NCBI GenBank assembly: GCA_017440665.1
Contig: JAFSGU010000070.1
Coordinates: 1-51,391, forward strand
Length of the DNA: 51,391 nt
Direction: 5' to 3'
DNA from: Clostridia bacterium
GTDB lineage: Bacteria; Bacillota; Clostridia; Oscillospirales; CAG-272
Shown here one piece after another: positions 7,372-14,482 of this stretch. Under the pieces are notes generated by a model, which was not told the origin of the DNA, did no database searches, and saw only the letters and a list, made by a program, of their open reading frames with translations. Position 1 is the stretch's first letter. The number at the start of each line of letters is the position of its first letter. The position numbers and the translations under genes are program-made.

Positions 7372-8442
7372 TCAATACTTACCGAGCCTGTGTGCAAGCT
7401 CAGCGATCTCTTTCATATTCTCATAAGAAACAGAGTTGGGGATGGAGTGGTCGGAAGCGAAAACGTATCCGCCGCCTTCCTTCATTATGGGGATAATACG
7501 CTCCATCTCTGCCTTAACAAGGTCGATATCGTCCCATATCTGTGCATTGATACCGCCGTGGAATGCAAGTTTGTCACCGTAGAGCTTCTTAAGCTTGCCG
7601 GGATCCATTCCCGCTTTGACCTCAAGAGGATTGAGCATTTCAAGTCCTGTGTCAACGATATCGGGCAGGAGAGGCTCGATAAAGCCGCAGGAATGCATCT
7701 CTGTGAGAAGTCCTCTTTCATGTGCCCAGTCAACTGCCTTCTTGTGATAGGGCTTCAGCAAAGTCCTGTAGTCATCGGGTGAGAAGAAGGGAGAACCCTT
7801 ATATCCCATATCATCGTACCAGAAGATACCGTCGAACTCATATCCTGCATCAAGGATCTTCTGACAAAGATCAAGGGAGGTATTAAGATACGTATCGAAA
7901 ATGTCGGTTACCCATTCGGGTTCCTCATACATACCGATAAGCATGTTCTCTGTTCCCGTAAGACGTGTATGCGCTACGTCAAAGCCAAACCAAACGTTGA
8001 GCTGAAGGAAGTTACCGTCAGCCTTCCACTTGGGATAGTTTTCTTCAAGGTACTTCCAGTCGATCCTGTCGTCATGATACTGAAGCATTGCAGCCTTTGC
8101 TTCCTCCCACTTATCGGAGCTGTCGTAATAGAACTCAAGAACCTCGGGAGTGGAATCAAGATCGTTGAACACCTTCTGCGTTGCACCCCATTCGGTGGTC
8201 TCAATCCTGTATCTTTCAGTCTGCTCAAGCACGCGTTTCTCAAAGCGGGGAGAGTTATCGGGACAAATTTGGATCCATTTGTCAAAACCGAAGTGACTTT
8301 CCCACTCCGTACCTGTGGGAAGACCTTCGTTATACCACCTTTTCAGTGTACCTGCCCATGGAGAATCCAGCATAGGAATACGGTCGATCTCCTGGCGCTT
8401 GTACATTCTGATGATTCTTTCTCTTTCAGTGAGCTTCACCAT
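7372..8442 (-). CDS. UroD-like methyltransferase, probable substrate side
   Basis: 356 residues, a second uroporphyrinogen-decarboxylase-fold protein with different motifs. It starts MVKLTERERIIRMYKRQE, typical of UroD-like proteins of methyl-transfer clusters rather than of HemE. It carries His-x-Cys in LLTEMHSCGFIEPL. The later position that is Cys in MtaA reads FASDHSIP here, so the third zinc ligand differs. UroD-like proteins act as methyltransferase I in aromatic O-demethylase systems, moving methyl from substrate to the corrinoid protein; that role is inferred. It lies 22 bases downstream of the corrinoid-protein gene. The start at 8442 has AAGGGGAT upstream. Confidence 0.75.
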   Translation of the reverse strand: MVKLTERERIIRMYKRQEIDRIPMLDSPWAGTLKRWYNEGLPTGTEWESHFGFDKWIQICPDNSPRFEKRVLEQTERYRIETTEWGATQKVFNDLDSTPEVLEFYYDSSDKWEEAKAAMLQYHDDRIDWKYLEENYPKWKADGNFLQLNVWFGFDVAHTRLTGTENMLIGMYEEPEWVTDIFDTYLNTSLDLCQKILDAGYEFDGIFWYDDMGYKGSPFFSPDDYRTLLKPYHKKAVDWAHERGLLTEMHSCGFIEPLLPDIVDTGLEMLNPLEVKAGMDPGKLKKLYGDKLAFHGGINAQIWDDIDLVKAEMERIIPIMKEGGGYVFASDHSIPNSVSYENMKEIAELAHRLGKY

Positions 8443-8464
8443 AACAGTTGATCCCCTTCGTGAA

Positions 8465-9097
8465 TTATTTGCAAAATTTAACTGCAGCGTCTGCGGCACT
8501 TGCAGCATCAACGGTGTAGCAGTCAGCACCGATCTTCTGGCGGTATTCCTCATTAACAGGCGCGCCGCCGATCATGATCTTTACCTTATCGCGGATATTT
8601 GCAGCCTCCGCAGCCTTTACAACTTCCTCCATAACGGACATTGTTGTTGTAAGAAGTGCTGAACAGCAGATGACCTGACAGTTTTCATCAATTGCAGTCT
8701 GAATGAATTTTTCAGCGGGAACGTCAGTACCAAGGTCGATGACCTCAAGGCCCTTACCCTCCATCATCATCTTAACAAGGTTCTTGCCGATGTCGTGAAG
8801 GTCACCCTGAACTGTACCGATACATACCTTACCCGTAGCCTTTACTCCGCTTTCGGTTAGAAGGGGCTTCAACAGCTCTGTACCCATATTCATTGCTCTC
8901 GCCGCAACCAGAACCTGAGGAACGTATGCTTCTCCGTTCTTGAACTTTTCGCCCACTACGCTCATACCTGCAAGAAGACCGTCGTTAAGTATCTCTTCGG
9001 CATTAACGCCATCGTTTATTGCCTGCTGAACGAGCTCCTTTACGATCTTGGATTTTCCGATCTGTACGTTTGCGGAGATATCATTGAGTATTCCCAT
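8465..9097 (-). CDS. Corrinoid (B12-binding) methyl-carrier protein
   Basis: 210 residues, of MtbC/MttC/MtaC type. Residues 1-85 form the helical cap domain (LVQQAINDGVNAEEILNDGL). Residues 90-210 form the cobalamin-binding Rossmann domain, with the lower-ligand motif in GTVQGDLHDIGKN (DxHxxG, His ligating cobalt) and the later IMIGGAPVNEEY segment. It carries the methyl group between the substrate-side and acceptor-side methyltransferases encoded directly downstream. It is the first gene of the operon and has its own promoter. The family assignment is firm; the substrate is unknown. Confidence 0.92.
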   Translation of the reverse strand: MGILNDISANVQIGKSKIVKELVQQAINDGVNAEEILNDGLLAGMSVVGEKFKNGEAYVPQVLVAARAMNMGTELLKPLLTESGVKATGKVCIGTVQGDLHDIGKNLVKMMMEGKGLEVIDLGTDVPAEKFIQTAIDENCQVICCSALLTTTMSVMEEVVKAAEAANIRDKVKIMIGGAPVNEEYRQKIGADCYTVDAASAADAAVKFCK

Positions 9098-9178
9098 TTT
9101 AATTTTCCCTCTTTCTATGTAAGTTGTAATATTTTATTTGCCTGATTGATACATGGGCAGATATACCCATACAGTATA

Positions 9179-9207
9179 AGTATATCATTAAATCATGACG
9201 TTGTAAA
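9179..9207 (-). promoter_or_regulatory. Promoter of the corrinoid methyltransferase operon
   Basis: Minus strand: TTTACA (9202-9207), 17 bases, TATACT (9179-9184), about 82 bases upstream of the corrinoid protein start. The leader is too short for a cobalamin riboswitch and none is visible. Confidence 0.65.
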
Positions 9208-9322
9208 GAGAATATTTGTTTTTTCGCACTTTAACTTATTGAGACAAAGCTGTCCGATGTTATCTGTCATTCAATACTTACAAAACCAAGGGGAATGATC
9301 TTAATATTTACCAAACTTCCTC

Positions 9323-9351
9323 TTGCAAATATCTCTTCTGTATGTTATACT
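9323..9351 (+). promoter_or_regulatory. Promoter of the ferredoxin-type aldo/keto reductase gene
   Basis: TTGCAA (9323-9328), 17 bases, TATACT (9346-9351), with an extended TGT in front of the -10. It lies about 40 bases upstream of the start at 9391 and diverges from the methyltransferase operon. Confidence 0.7.
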
Positions 9352-9390
9352 CAATTCAGTTAATAAATACCGACTGAAAGGATACATAAC

Positions 9391-10524
9391 ATGAACTATC
9401 GTGATTTCGGGAAAACGGGCGAGAAGATATCTGCCCTCGGTTTCGGTTGTATGCGTTTTCCCGAATACAGTGAAGGAGAACAGCATTTCGTCGACCAGGA
9501 CAAGGTTGATGAAATGATCACGCTTGCATATAACGAAGGCGTAAATTATTTCGATACCGCTCCCGGATACTGCAACACCAACAGTGAAGTAGCTCTCGGA
9601 AGGGCTGTGAAGGGATTCAGAGACAAGATACTTATTTCTACCAAATGCCCTCTCGGCGGAGGCACCGATGCTGACGGATACCGTGCAAAGCTTGAGCGCA
9701 GTCTCTCCAGAATCGATACCGATTACATAGACTTCTACCACTTCTGGGGTATCGGACGTGAAGAATTTGACAACGTTATTTTAGGCAACGGTCTGCTTGA
9801 GGCGGCGGCAAAGGCTAAGGAGGAGGGGCTTATCCGTCATATATCCTTCTCTTTCCATGACGATCCCTCCGCTATCAAATACATCATTGATACGGCTGAA
9901 GAGCGCGGAGTAAAGATGGAGTCCATGCTTTGTCAGTACAACATTCTCGATCGTTCCAATGAGGAAATGATCAGATACGCCAACGAAAAGGGCCTCGGTA
10001 CCATTGCAATGGGTCCCGTAGGCGGCGGACGCCTTGCGGCTCCCACAGACCTTTACGCAAAACTGACGGGCAAGCCCTCTATCGCAACTTATGAGCTTGC
10101 ATTCAAGTTCTGCCTCGGAAACCCTCATCTTAACTGCGCGCTGTCAGGTATGCAGGACGTTGATATGATCACCAAGAATGTTGCAGTAGCATCCGACGAG
10201 ACTGCTTTCTCCGCTGAGGAATGGGAACAGTTGGGCGTTGCTATGGAGCAGGTCAAAAAGTTCTCCGAGCTTTACTGCACCGGATGTAAATACTGCCAGC
10301 CCTGCCCTTCGGAAATCGATATCCCCTACATTTTCGAAATGTGGACATATTATAACGTATACGGTCTTAAGGACCACGCAAAAAATATGATGGCAAGATA
10401 TCTTAAAGAAGGCAGAAAAACTTTCGCTGACTGCAAGCAGTGCGGTCTTTGCGAAAAGAAGTGCCCTCAGCATCTTGAGATAAGAAAAAACCTTGAGATG
10501 GTCTGCAAGGTATTATGTGAATAA
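9391..10524 (+). CDS. Aldo/keto reductase with C-terminal 4Fe-4S domain
   Basis: 377 residues. The N-terminal (beta/alpha)8 barrel begins MNYRDFGKTGEKISALGFGCMR and has the catalytic Asp/Tyr region (YFDTAPGYC), Lys (ISTKCPLG) and a His in DFYHFWG. Residues about 290-375 hold two ferredoxin-like cysteine clusters: CTGCKYCQPCP and CKQCGLCEKKCP. This is the common clostridial ferredoxin-linked aldo/keto reductase type, which probably exchanges electrons through iron-sulfur centres. The substrate is unknown. It is a single gene with its own promoter and terminator, divergent from the corrinoid methyltransferase operon. A functional link to that operon is possible but not shown. The ribosome site is GAAAGGA. 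Confidence 0.88.
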   Translation: MNYRDFGKTGEKISALGFGCMRFPEYSEGEQHFVDQDKVDEMITLAYNEGVNYFDTAPGYCNTNSEVALGRAVKGFRDKILISTKCPLGGGTDADGYRAKLERSLSRIDTDYIDFYHFWGIGREEFDNVILGNGLLEAAAKAKEEGLIRHISFSFHDDPSAIKYIIDTAEERGVKMESMLCQYNILDRSNEEMIRYANEKGLGTIAMGPVGGGRLAAPTDLYAKLTGKPSIATYELAFKFCLGNPHLNCALSGMQDVDMITKNVAVASDETAFSAEEWEQLGVAMEQVKKFSELYCTGCKYCQPCPSEIDIPYIFEMWTYYNVYGLKDHAKNMMARYLKEGRKTFADCKQCGLCEKKCPQHLEIRKNLEMVCKVLCE

Positions 10525-10530
10525 ACGAAA

Positions 10531-10570
10531 AGATACTCCCGGTATACAGCGCTCGGGAGTATCTGTCTTT
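10531..10570 (+). terminator. Terminator after the aldo/keto reductase gene
   Basis: AGATACTCCCG (10531-10541) pairs with CGGGAGTATCT (10554-10564), followed by GTCTTTTATT. Confidence 0.8.
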
Positions 10571-10582
10571 TATTCACACAAC

Positions 10583-10623
10583 ATCAACACTTGACTCTTT
10601 ATGACATATAGAGTATTGTTGAT
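10583..10623 (+). promoter_or_regulatory. Promoter with flanking dyad, ADP-ribosylglycohydrolase gene
   Basis: TTGACT (10591-10596), 17 bases, TATTGT (10614-10619). The promoter is embedded in an interrupted palindrome: ATCAACA (10583-10589) pairs with TGTTGAT (10617-10623) and ACTCT (10594-10598) with AGAGT (10610-10614). This could be an operator. The regulator is unknown. Confidence 0.5.
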
Positions 10624-10667
10624 CAGAAATAACAATTATAAAATTATAAAAAAGGAGAATATTTCAA

Positions 10668-11459
10668 ATGTTAGGTGCTATTATCGGAGACGTTGTAGGT
10701 TCCCCTTATGAGTTTGGATCTGACAAATCAAAGGATTTCATCTTTTTCGCCCCCGACTGCAGACCAACTGATGACAGTATATTAACTATCGCCGTGGGCT
10801 GTGCGTGTGCAGAAGCAAATTGCTGTAATGAGTTCGAATTCAAGCACGTCCTTGCCGAACGTATGAAGGAGATCGGTCTGCAGTATCCCGACGCGGGCTT
10901 CGGAAAGCGATTCTATCAGTGGATGATAATGAATGAAGACGAGCCATACGGAAGTAATGCCAACGGTTCAGCGATGAGAGTTTCTCCCGTAGCATGGGCT
11001 GTTGACACTTTAGAGGACGTTGAAAACCTTGCCAAATGGAGCGCTGAGATCACCCACGATCATCCCGAGGGTATCAAGGGTGCGCAGGCTACGGCGGCGG
11101 CTGTATTCCTTGCAAGAAACGGTGCAGACAAGGACGAGATACGCGAATACATAGAAGACAATTACTATGACCTTGATTTCACGGTTGACAGTATCCGTCC
11201 CTCATACGAGTATGACGTGACCTGCGAGGGCAGTGTTCCTCAGGCGATAGTGTGTTTCCTTGACAGTGAGGATTTTGAGGACGCTGTCAGAAACGCAGTT
11301 TCTCTCGGCGGTGACGGAGACACCATCGCATGTATAGCCGGTGCGATAGCAGAAGCATATTACGGGATCCCCGAGGATATCGAAAGCGAGGTCTTCGAAT
11401 ATATCGACGAAACCTTACAGGACTACTACTTCGAGTACGCTGACGAGCTTTATAAGTAA
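10668..11459 (+). CDS. ADP-ribosylglycohydrolase family protein
   Basis: 263 residues of the DraG/ARH family. The binuclear metal-site motifs are all present: GAIIGDVVGSPYEF at the N-terminus, PTDDSILTIA (TDDS), the ITHDHPEGIKGAQA segment and the C-terminal GGDGDTIACIAGAIAEAYYG. Family members remove ADP-ribose from arginine or other acceptors. Here the target is unknown, and no dinitrogenase or ADP-ribosyltransferase gene is nearby. AAGGAG lies 9 bases upstream. It is a single-gene unit ending in a terminator. Confidence 0.88.
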   Translation: MLGAIIGDVVGSPYEFGSDKSKDFIFFAPDCRPTDDSILTIAVGCACAEANCCNEFEFKHVLAERMKEIGLQYPDAGFGKRFYQWMIMNEDEPYGSNANGSAMRVSPVAWAVDTLEDVENLAKWSAEITHDHPEGIKGAQATAAAVFLARNGADKDEIREYIEDNYYDLDFTVDSIRPSYEYDVTCEGSVPQAIVCFLDSEDFEDAVRNAVSLGGDGDTIACIAGAIAEAYYGIPEDIESEVFEYIDETLQDYYFEYADELYK

Positions 11460-11468
11460 GATTAAAAT

Positions 11469-11499
11469 AGCACTTGCTTTAATAGGCAAATGCTTTTTT
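11469..11499 (+). terminator. Terminator between convergent genes
   Basis: An imperfect hairpin (AGCACTTGC/GCAAATGCT) followed by TTTTTT. The other strand is also T-rich after the stem, so it may serve the convergent phosphatase gene too. Confidence 0.65.
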
Positions 11500-11506
11500 G
11501 AAATAT

Positions 11507-12037
11507 TTACAGCTCGTATTCTTCAAGTCCCGCGTTATCCATAGCGTAATGGAAAAACTCATCGTTAGTCATGTCGACAAAATAGGTCCTGAGCACGCGG
11601 CACACGCCTCCGTGACAGATAACAAGCACGTTTTTGTCAGGATATTTCTCCTTTATATCATCTATAAAGGAATACGTTCTGTATGCTACCTGCATCATTG
11701 ATTCCCCTCCCGGGTATTTGTACGCAAACATACGCTTGTTTGAAAGAAATCCCTCGTGGTATCTGTCCACACCCTCGTATATTCCGTAATTCTGCTCGAT
11801 AAGTCTGTCGTCGGTTATAACGGGTGCTCCGCAAACAGATGAGGCAATACGGGAGGTCTCCTGTGCTCTTTTCATGGGTGATGAGATGATAAGGTCGATA
11901 TTTTTGTCCTTCACCCTCTCGCCGAGGGACATCGCCTGGCATCTTCCCTTTTCTGTAAGCATAGCCTCGGTCAGTCCGCAGACTCTGTCAAGCACGTTTA
12001 TATCGGTCTCCCCGTGACGGGATAAATAAAGCTTCAT
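11507..12037 (-). CDS. Histidine phosphatase family protein (phosphoglycerate-mutase-like)
   Basis: 176 residues. It begins MKLYLSRHGETD, the RHG motif with the phospho-accepting His. Other family residues are an Arg in SPMKRAQETS, the acid/base Glu in IEQNYGIYEG and the second His in VLVICHGGVCR. Such proteins dephosphorylate sugar phosphates or nucleotides such as alpha-ribazole phosphate. The exact substrate is not predictable. The start at 12037 is set by GGAGG 8 bases upstream. It is convergent with the ADP-ribosylglycohydrolase gene. Confidence 0.88.
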   Translation of the reverse strand: MKLYLSRHGETDINVLDRVCGLTEAMLTEKGRCQAMSLGERVKDKNIDLIISSPMKRAQETSRIASSVCGAPVITDDRLIEQNYGIYEGVDRYHEGFLSNKRMFAYKYPGGESMMQVAYRTYSFIDDIKEKYPDKNVLVICHGGVCRVLRTYFVDMTNDEFFHYAMDNAGLEEYEL

Positions 12038-12221
12038 AAAAAATCCTCCGTGTATACTTTTTTCAATTATACCATGACGGCGATAAAAAATCCATAGATT
12101 CAGAACGACTTCAGCTGAAACATCCAAATATTTCGTTCTCTGACATACCGAAACACACCGTATTTCGTCATTGCGTACAATAATTTTACGTTAACTTTTG
12201 AATTAATGTCTACATCTCAAC

Positions 12222-12250
12222 TTGACAGTAATTGTTTTATGTGGTAAAAT
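12222..12250 (+). promoter_or_regulatory. Sigma-A promoter of the transaldolase-like gene
   Basis: TTGACA (12222-12227), 17 bases, TAAAAT (12245-12250), with the start codon 46 bases downstream. Confidence 0.8.
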
Positions 12251-12295
12251 TTATTCGTAGTAATTTGTAATTAAACATAGAAGGAAGGCAAAGAT

Positions 12296-12979
12296 ATGCT
12301 TTTTATGGTTGACAGTGCCGATCTTAACGGCATCAAGAAATGTAATGAGTTTTTCCCCATCTCCGGTGTAACTACCAACCCCACGATCATTTCCTCCGCT
12401 AAGTCAGATTTCAAGAAGCTCCTTCTCGACATCAGAAACATTATCGGTGAAGACAAGATGCTTCACGTTCAGGCTACAGCTGATACTGCTGAAGAGATCG
12501 TTAAGGAAGCTGAGATGCTCCGCGATTTCGTTGGCGGCAATTTCTATATCAAGATCCCGATCACTGAGGAAGGCCTCAAGGCTATGTCCATGTGTAAGGC
12601 TCGCGGCATCGGCGTTACAGCTACCGCTATCTTCACACAGCAGCAGGCTCTCATGGCAGCACGCGCAGGCGCTGACTTCGTTGCTCCCTACATCAACAGA
12701 CTTGACAACATCATCTCCGACGGTGTTCACGTAGTTGAAGAGATCGTTCAGATGTTTGACAAGCAGGGTATCAAGTCTAAGGTTCTTGCGGCAAGCTTCA
12801 AGACCTGTGAGCAGGTTCACAAGGTTGCTATGGTAGGTGCACATTCCGTTACCATCAACCCCGACCTCTTCTCTACCCTTATCTATCATCCTCTCACCAT
12901 GTACGCTATCGACGCTTTCGAGAGCGACTGGAGCATGGTATACGGCGACAAGAAGGTTGCTGACCTTCTCGCTGAGTAA
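12296..12979 (+). CDS. Fructose-6-phosphate aldolase / transaldolase family protein
   Basis: 227 residues, a TIM-barrel class I aldolase of the short transaldolase (TalC/FSA) type. Markers are FMVDSADL at the first strand, SGVTTNPTII, the Schiff-base Lys in FYIKIPITEEGL, and GVTATAIFTQQQALMAARAG. The family cleaves fructose 6-phosphate to dihydroxyacetone and glyceraldehyde 3-phosphate or acts as a transaldolase; sequence alone does not separate these. The codon choice is strongly biased (many GCT, ATC, AAG), as in highly expressed genes. It is a single-gene unit with a strong promoter and terminator. AAGGAAGG provides the ribosome site. Confidence 0.88.
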   Translation: MLFMVDSADLNGIKKCNEFFPISGVTTNPTIISSAKSDFKKLLLDIRNIIGEDKMLHVQATADTAEEIVKEAEMLRDFVGGNFYIKIPITEEGLKAMSMCKARGIGVTATAIFTQQQALMAARAGADFVAPYINRLDNIISDGVHVVEEIVQMFDKQGIKSKVLAASFKTCEQVHKVAMVGAHSVTINPDLFSTLIYHPLTMYAIDAFESDWSMVYGDKKVADLLAE

Positions 12980-12993
12980 TCCGCATTTATTTT

Positions 12994-13029
12994 ATGACCC
13001 TTTGGGCAAGTCCCAAGGGGTCATTTTTC
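12994..13029 (+). terminator. Terminator after the transaldolase-like gene
   Basis: TGACCCTTTGGG and TCCCAAGGGGTCA form a long stem around CAAG, followed by TTTTT. Confidence 0.88.
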
Positions 13030-13060
13030 ATGTTCGTCACAAAATATCCCCTCTTCCCTC

Positions 13061-13089
13061 TTGATTATTACGAAAAAATTATGTATACT
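13061..13089 (+). promoter_or_regulatory. Promoter of the nicotinamidase-like/nadE operon
   Basis: TTGATT (13061-13066), 17 bases, TATACT (13084-13089), 40 bases upstream of the start at 13129. Confidence 0.7.
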
Positions 13090-13128
13090 TATTACAGTAT
13101 ACTGCAATTCTTAGGGGAGAGATATCTT

Positions 13129-13650
13129 ATGAAAAAACTTCTTATTGTGGTAGATATGCAAAACGATTTCGTGGACGGTGCTCTGGGCTCTGACGAGGCT
13201 GTGAAGATCGTACCGAACGTTATTGAAAAGATCAGGTCATGTGACGGGGACATAATCGTCACGTACGACACCCACTTTGATAATTATTTGGAAACAGAGG
13301 AAGGTAAAAAGCTTCCCGTGCCTCACTGCATAAAGGGAACGCACGGCTGGGAGCTTAACGCAGGAGTCGCAGAGGCTCTTATCGGTAAAAACGTCAAGTA
13401 CATCGAAAAACCCACGTTCGGTTCAACGGAGATGGCCGAATACATCAGGGGCGCTTATGACGAAATACCGGATATAGAGCTTGTGGGACTTTGTACCGAT
13501 ATATGCGTGGTTTCGAACGCTATACTTCTCAAAGCAAATTTCTATGAGGCGGATGTTTCCGTTGACAGCTCCTGCTGTGCGGGAGTCACGCCCGAAAGTC
13601 ACAACGCGGCACTTCTCACAATGAAGATGTGTCAGATCAACGTTAAATGA
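13129..13650 (+). CDS. Isochorismatase-family cysteine hydrolase, probable nicotinamidase
   Basis: 173 residues. The catalytic triad is visible: Asp in LLIVVDMQNDFVDGAL, Lys in KYIEKPTFGS and the nucleophile Cys in GLCTDICVVSNAILLKA. The metal-site pattern YDTHFDNY is as in nicotinamidases (D-x-H). The next gene, 40 bases downstream, is nadE, so conversion of nicotinamide to nicotinate feeding NAD synthesis is the simplest role. The start at 13129 (MKKLLIVV) has GGGGAG upstream; longer reading frames upstream run through the preceding terminator and are unlikely. Confidence 0.82.
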   Translation: MKKLLIVVDMQNDFVDGALGSDEAVKIVPNVIEKIRSCDGDIIVTYDTHFDNYLETEEGKKLPVPHCIKGTHGWELNAGVAEALIGKNVKYIEKPTFGSTEMAEYIRGAYDEIPDIELVGLCTDICVVSNAILLKANFYEADVSVDSSCCAGVTPESHNAALLTMKMCQINVK

Positions 13651-13690
13651 AAGTCAATCGTACATTTAACTCAAATGGAGGAACATAAAA

Positions 13691-14425
13691 ATGTTTAATG
13701 CAGAAAAAGTAAAAAACGAATGCGTTCAGTGGATACGCGACTTCTTTGAAAAGAACGGAAAGGGATGTAATGCGGTCCTCGGTATATCAGGCGGCAAGGA
13801 CAGCTCCATTGCCGCGGCGCTTTGCGTGGAGGCTCTCGGACGTGATCACGTTATCGGTGTTCTTATGCCCAAGGGTGAGCAGCACGACATCGACATGGCA
13901 CGCCTTCTCGTAAACCATCTCGGTATTAAAAGCTATGAGATAAACATCAAGGATGCCTTCGACGGTATCGTAAACAGTATGCCGAATGTTCTCGAGCTTA
14001 CACCTCAGACTGTTCAGAATCTTCCTCCCCGTCTCAGAATGGCAACCGTATACGCGGTGTCCCAGAGCTGTAACGGCAGAGTCTGCAACACCTGCAACCT
14101 TTCTGAGGATTGGGTTGGATACTCAACAAGATACGGCGACTCCGTCGGTGACTTCTCTCCTCTTTCTCATCTCACCGTAACTGAGATCAAAGAGATCGGT
14201 CATCTTCTCGGTCTCCCTGCCGAGCTTGTAGAAAAGACACCCATTGACGGTCTTTGCGGAAAGAGTGACGAGGAAAATCTCGGATTCACCTATGCGGAAC
14301 TTGACGTTTACATCCGTACGGGCGAGATCGCTGATCCCGTAAAGAAGGAAATGATCGACCGCAGACACGCGGCAAATCTCTTTAAGCTTGAGCTTATGCC
14401 TATGTTCAAGCCCACTCTTGACTGA
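13691..14425 (+). CDS. nadE: NAD(+) synthetase (ammonia-dependent type)
   Basis: 244 residues, the length of the single-domain, ammonia-using enzyme without an N-terminal glutaminase. The ATP pyrophosphatase P-loop SGGKDSSIAAAL (residues about 33-44) and the NAD-synthetase regions CNTCNLSEDWVGYST and LCGKSDEENLGF are present. It adenylates nicotinate adenine dinucleotide and amidates it to NAD. It lies directly downstream of the nicotinamidase-like gene, so the two form a small NAD-salvage unit. GGAGG lies upstream of the ATG. Confidence 0.93.
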   Translation: MFNAEKVKNECVQWIRDFFEKNGKGCNAVLGISGGKDSSIAAALCVEALGRDHVIGVLMPKGEQHDIDMARLLVNHLGIKSYEINIKDAFDGIVNSMPNVLELTPQTVQNLPPRLRMATVYAVSQSCNGRVCNTCNLSEDWVGYSTRYGDSVGDFSPLSHLTVTEIKEIGHLLGLPAELVEKTPIDGLCGKSDEENLGFTYAELDVYIRTGEIADPVKKEMIDRRHAANLFKLELMPMFKPTLD

Positions 14426-14440
14426 TAAACAATAAAAAGC

Positions 14441-14468
14441 ACCGAGACTGAATCAGTCTCGGTATTTT
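14441..14468. terminator. Bidirectional terminator between nadE and the carboxypeptidase gene
   Basis: ACCGAGACTGA/TCAGTCTCGGT with A-rich sequence before it and T-rich sequence after it, so it can end transcripts on both strands. The two flanking genes converge here. Confidence 0.85.
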
Positions 14469-14482
14469 TATTCTCGTCGCTC

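Noticed and set aside
6606..7496. 296-codon open frame on the plus strand
   Set aside because: It runs antisense across the MtaA-type methyltransferase gene, has no recognisable domain and no ribosome site. It is a by-product of codon bias in the real gene.
9098..9178. Cobalamin riboswitch before the corrinoid operon
   Set aside because: The leader is about 75 bases and has no B12-box-like sequence; real cobalamin riboswitches are near 200 bases.
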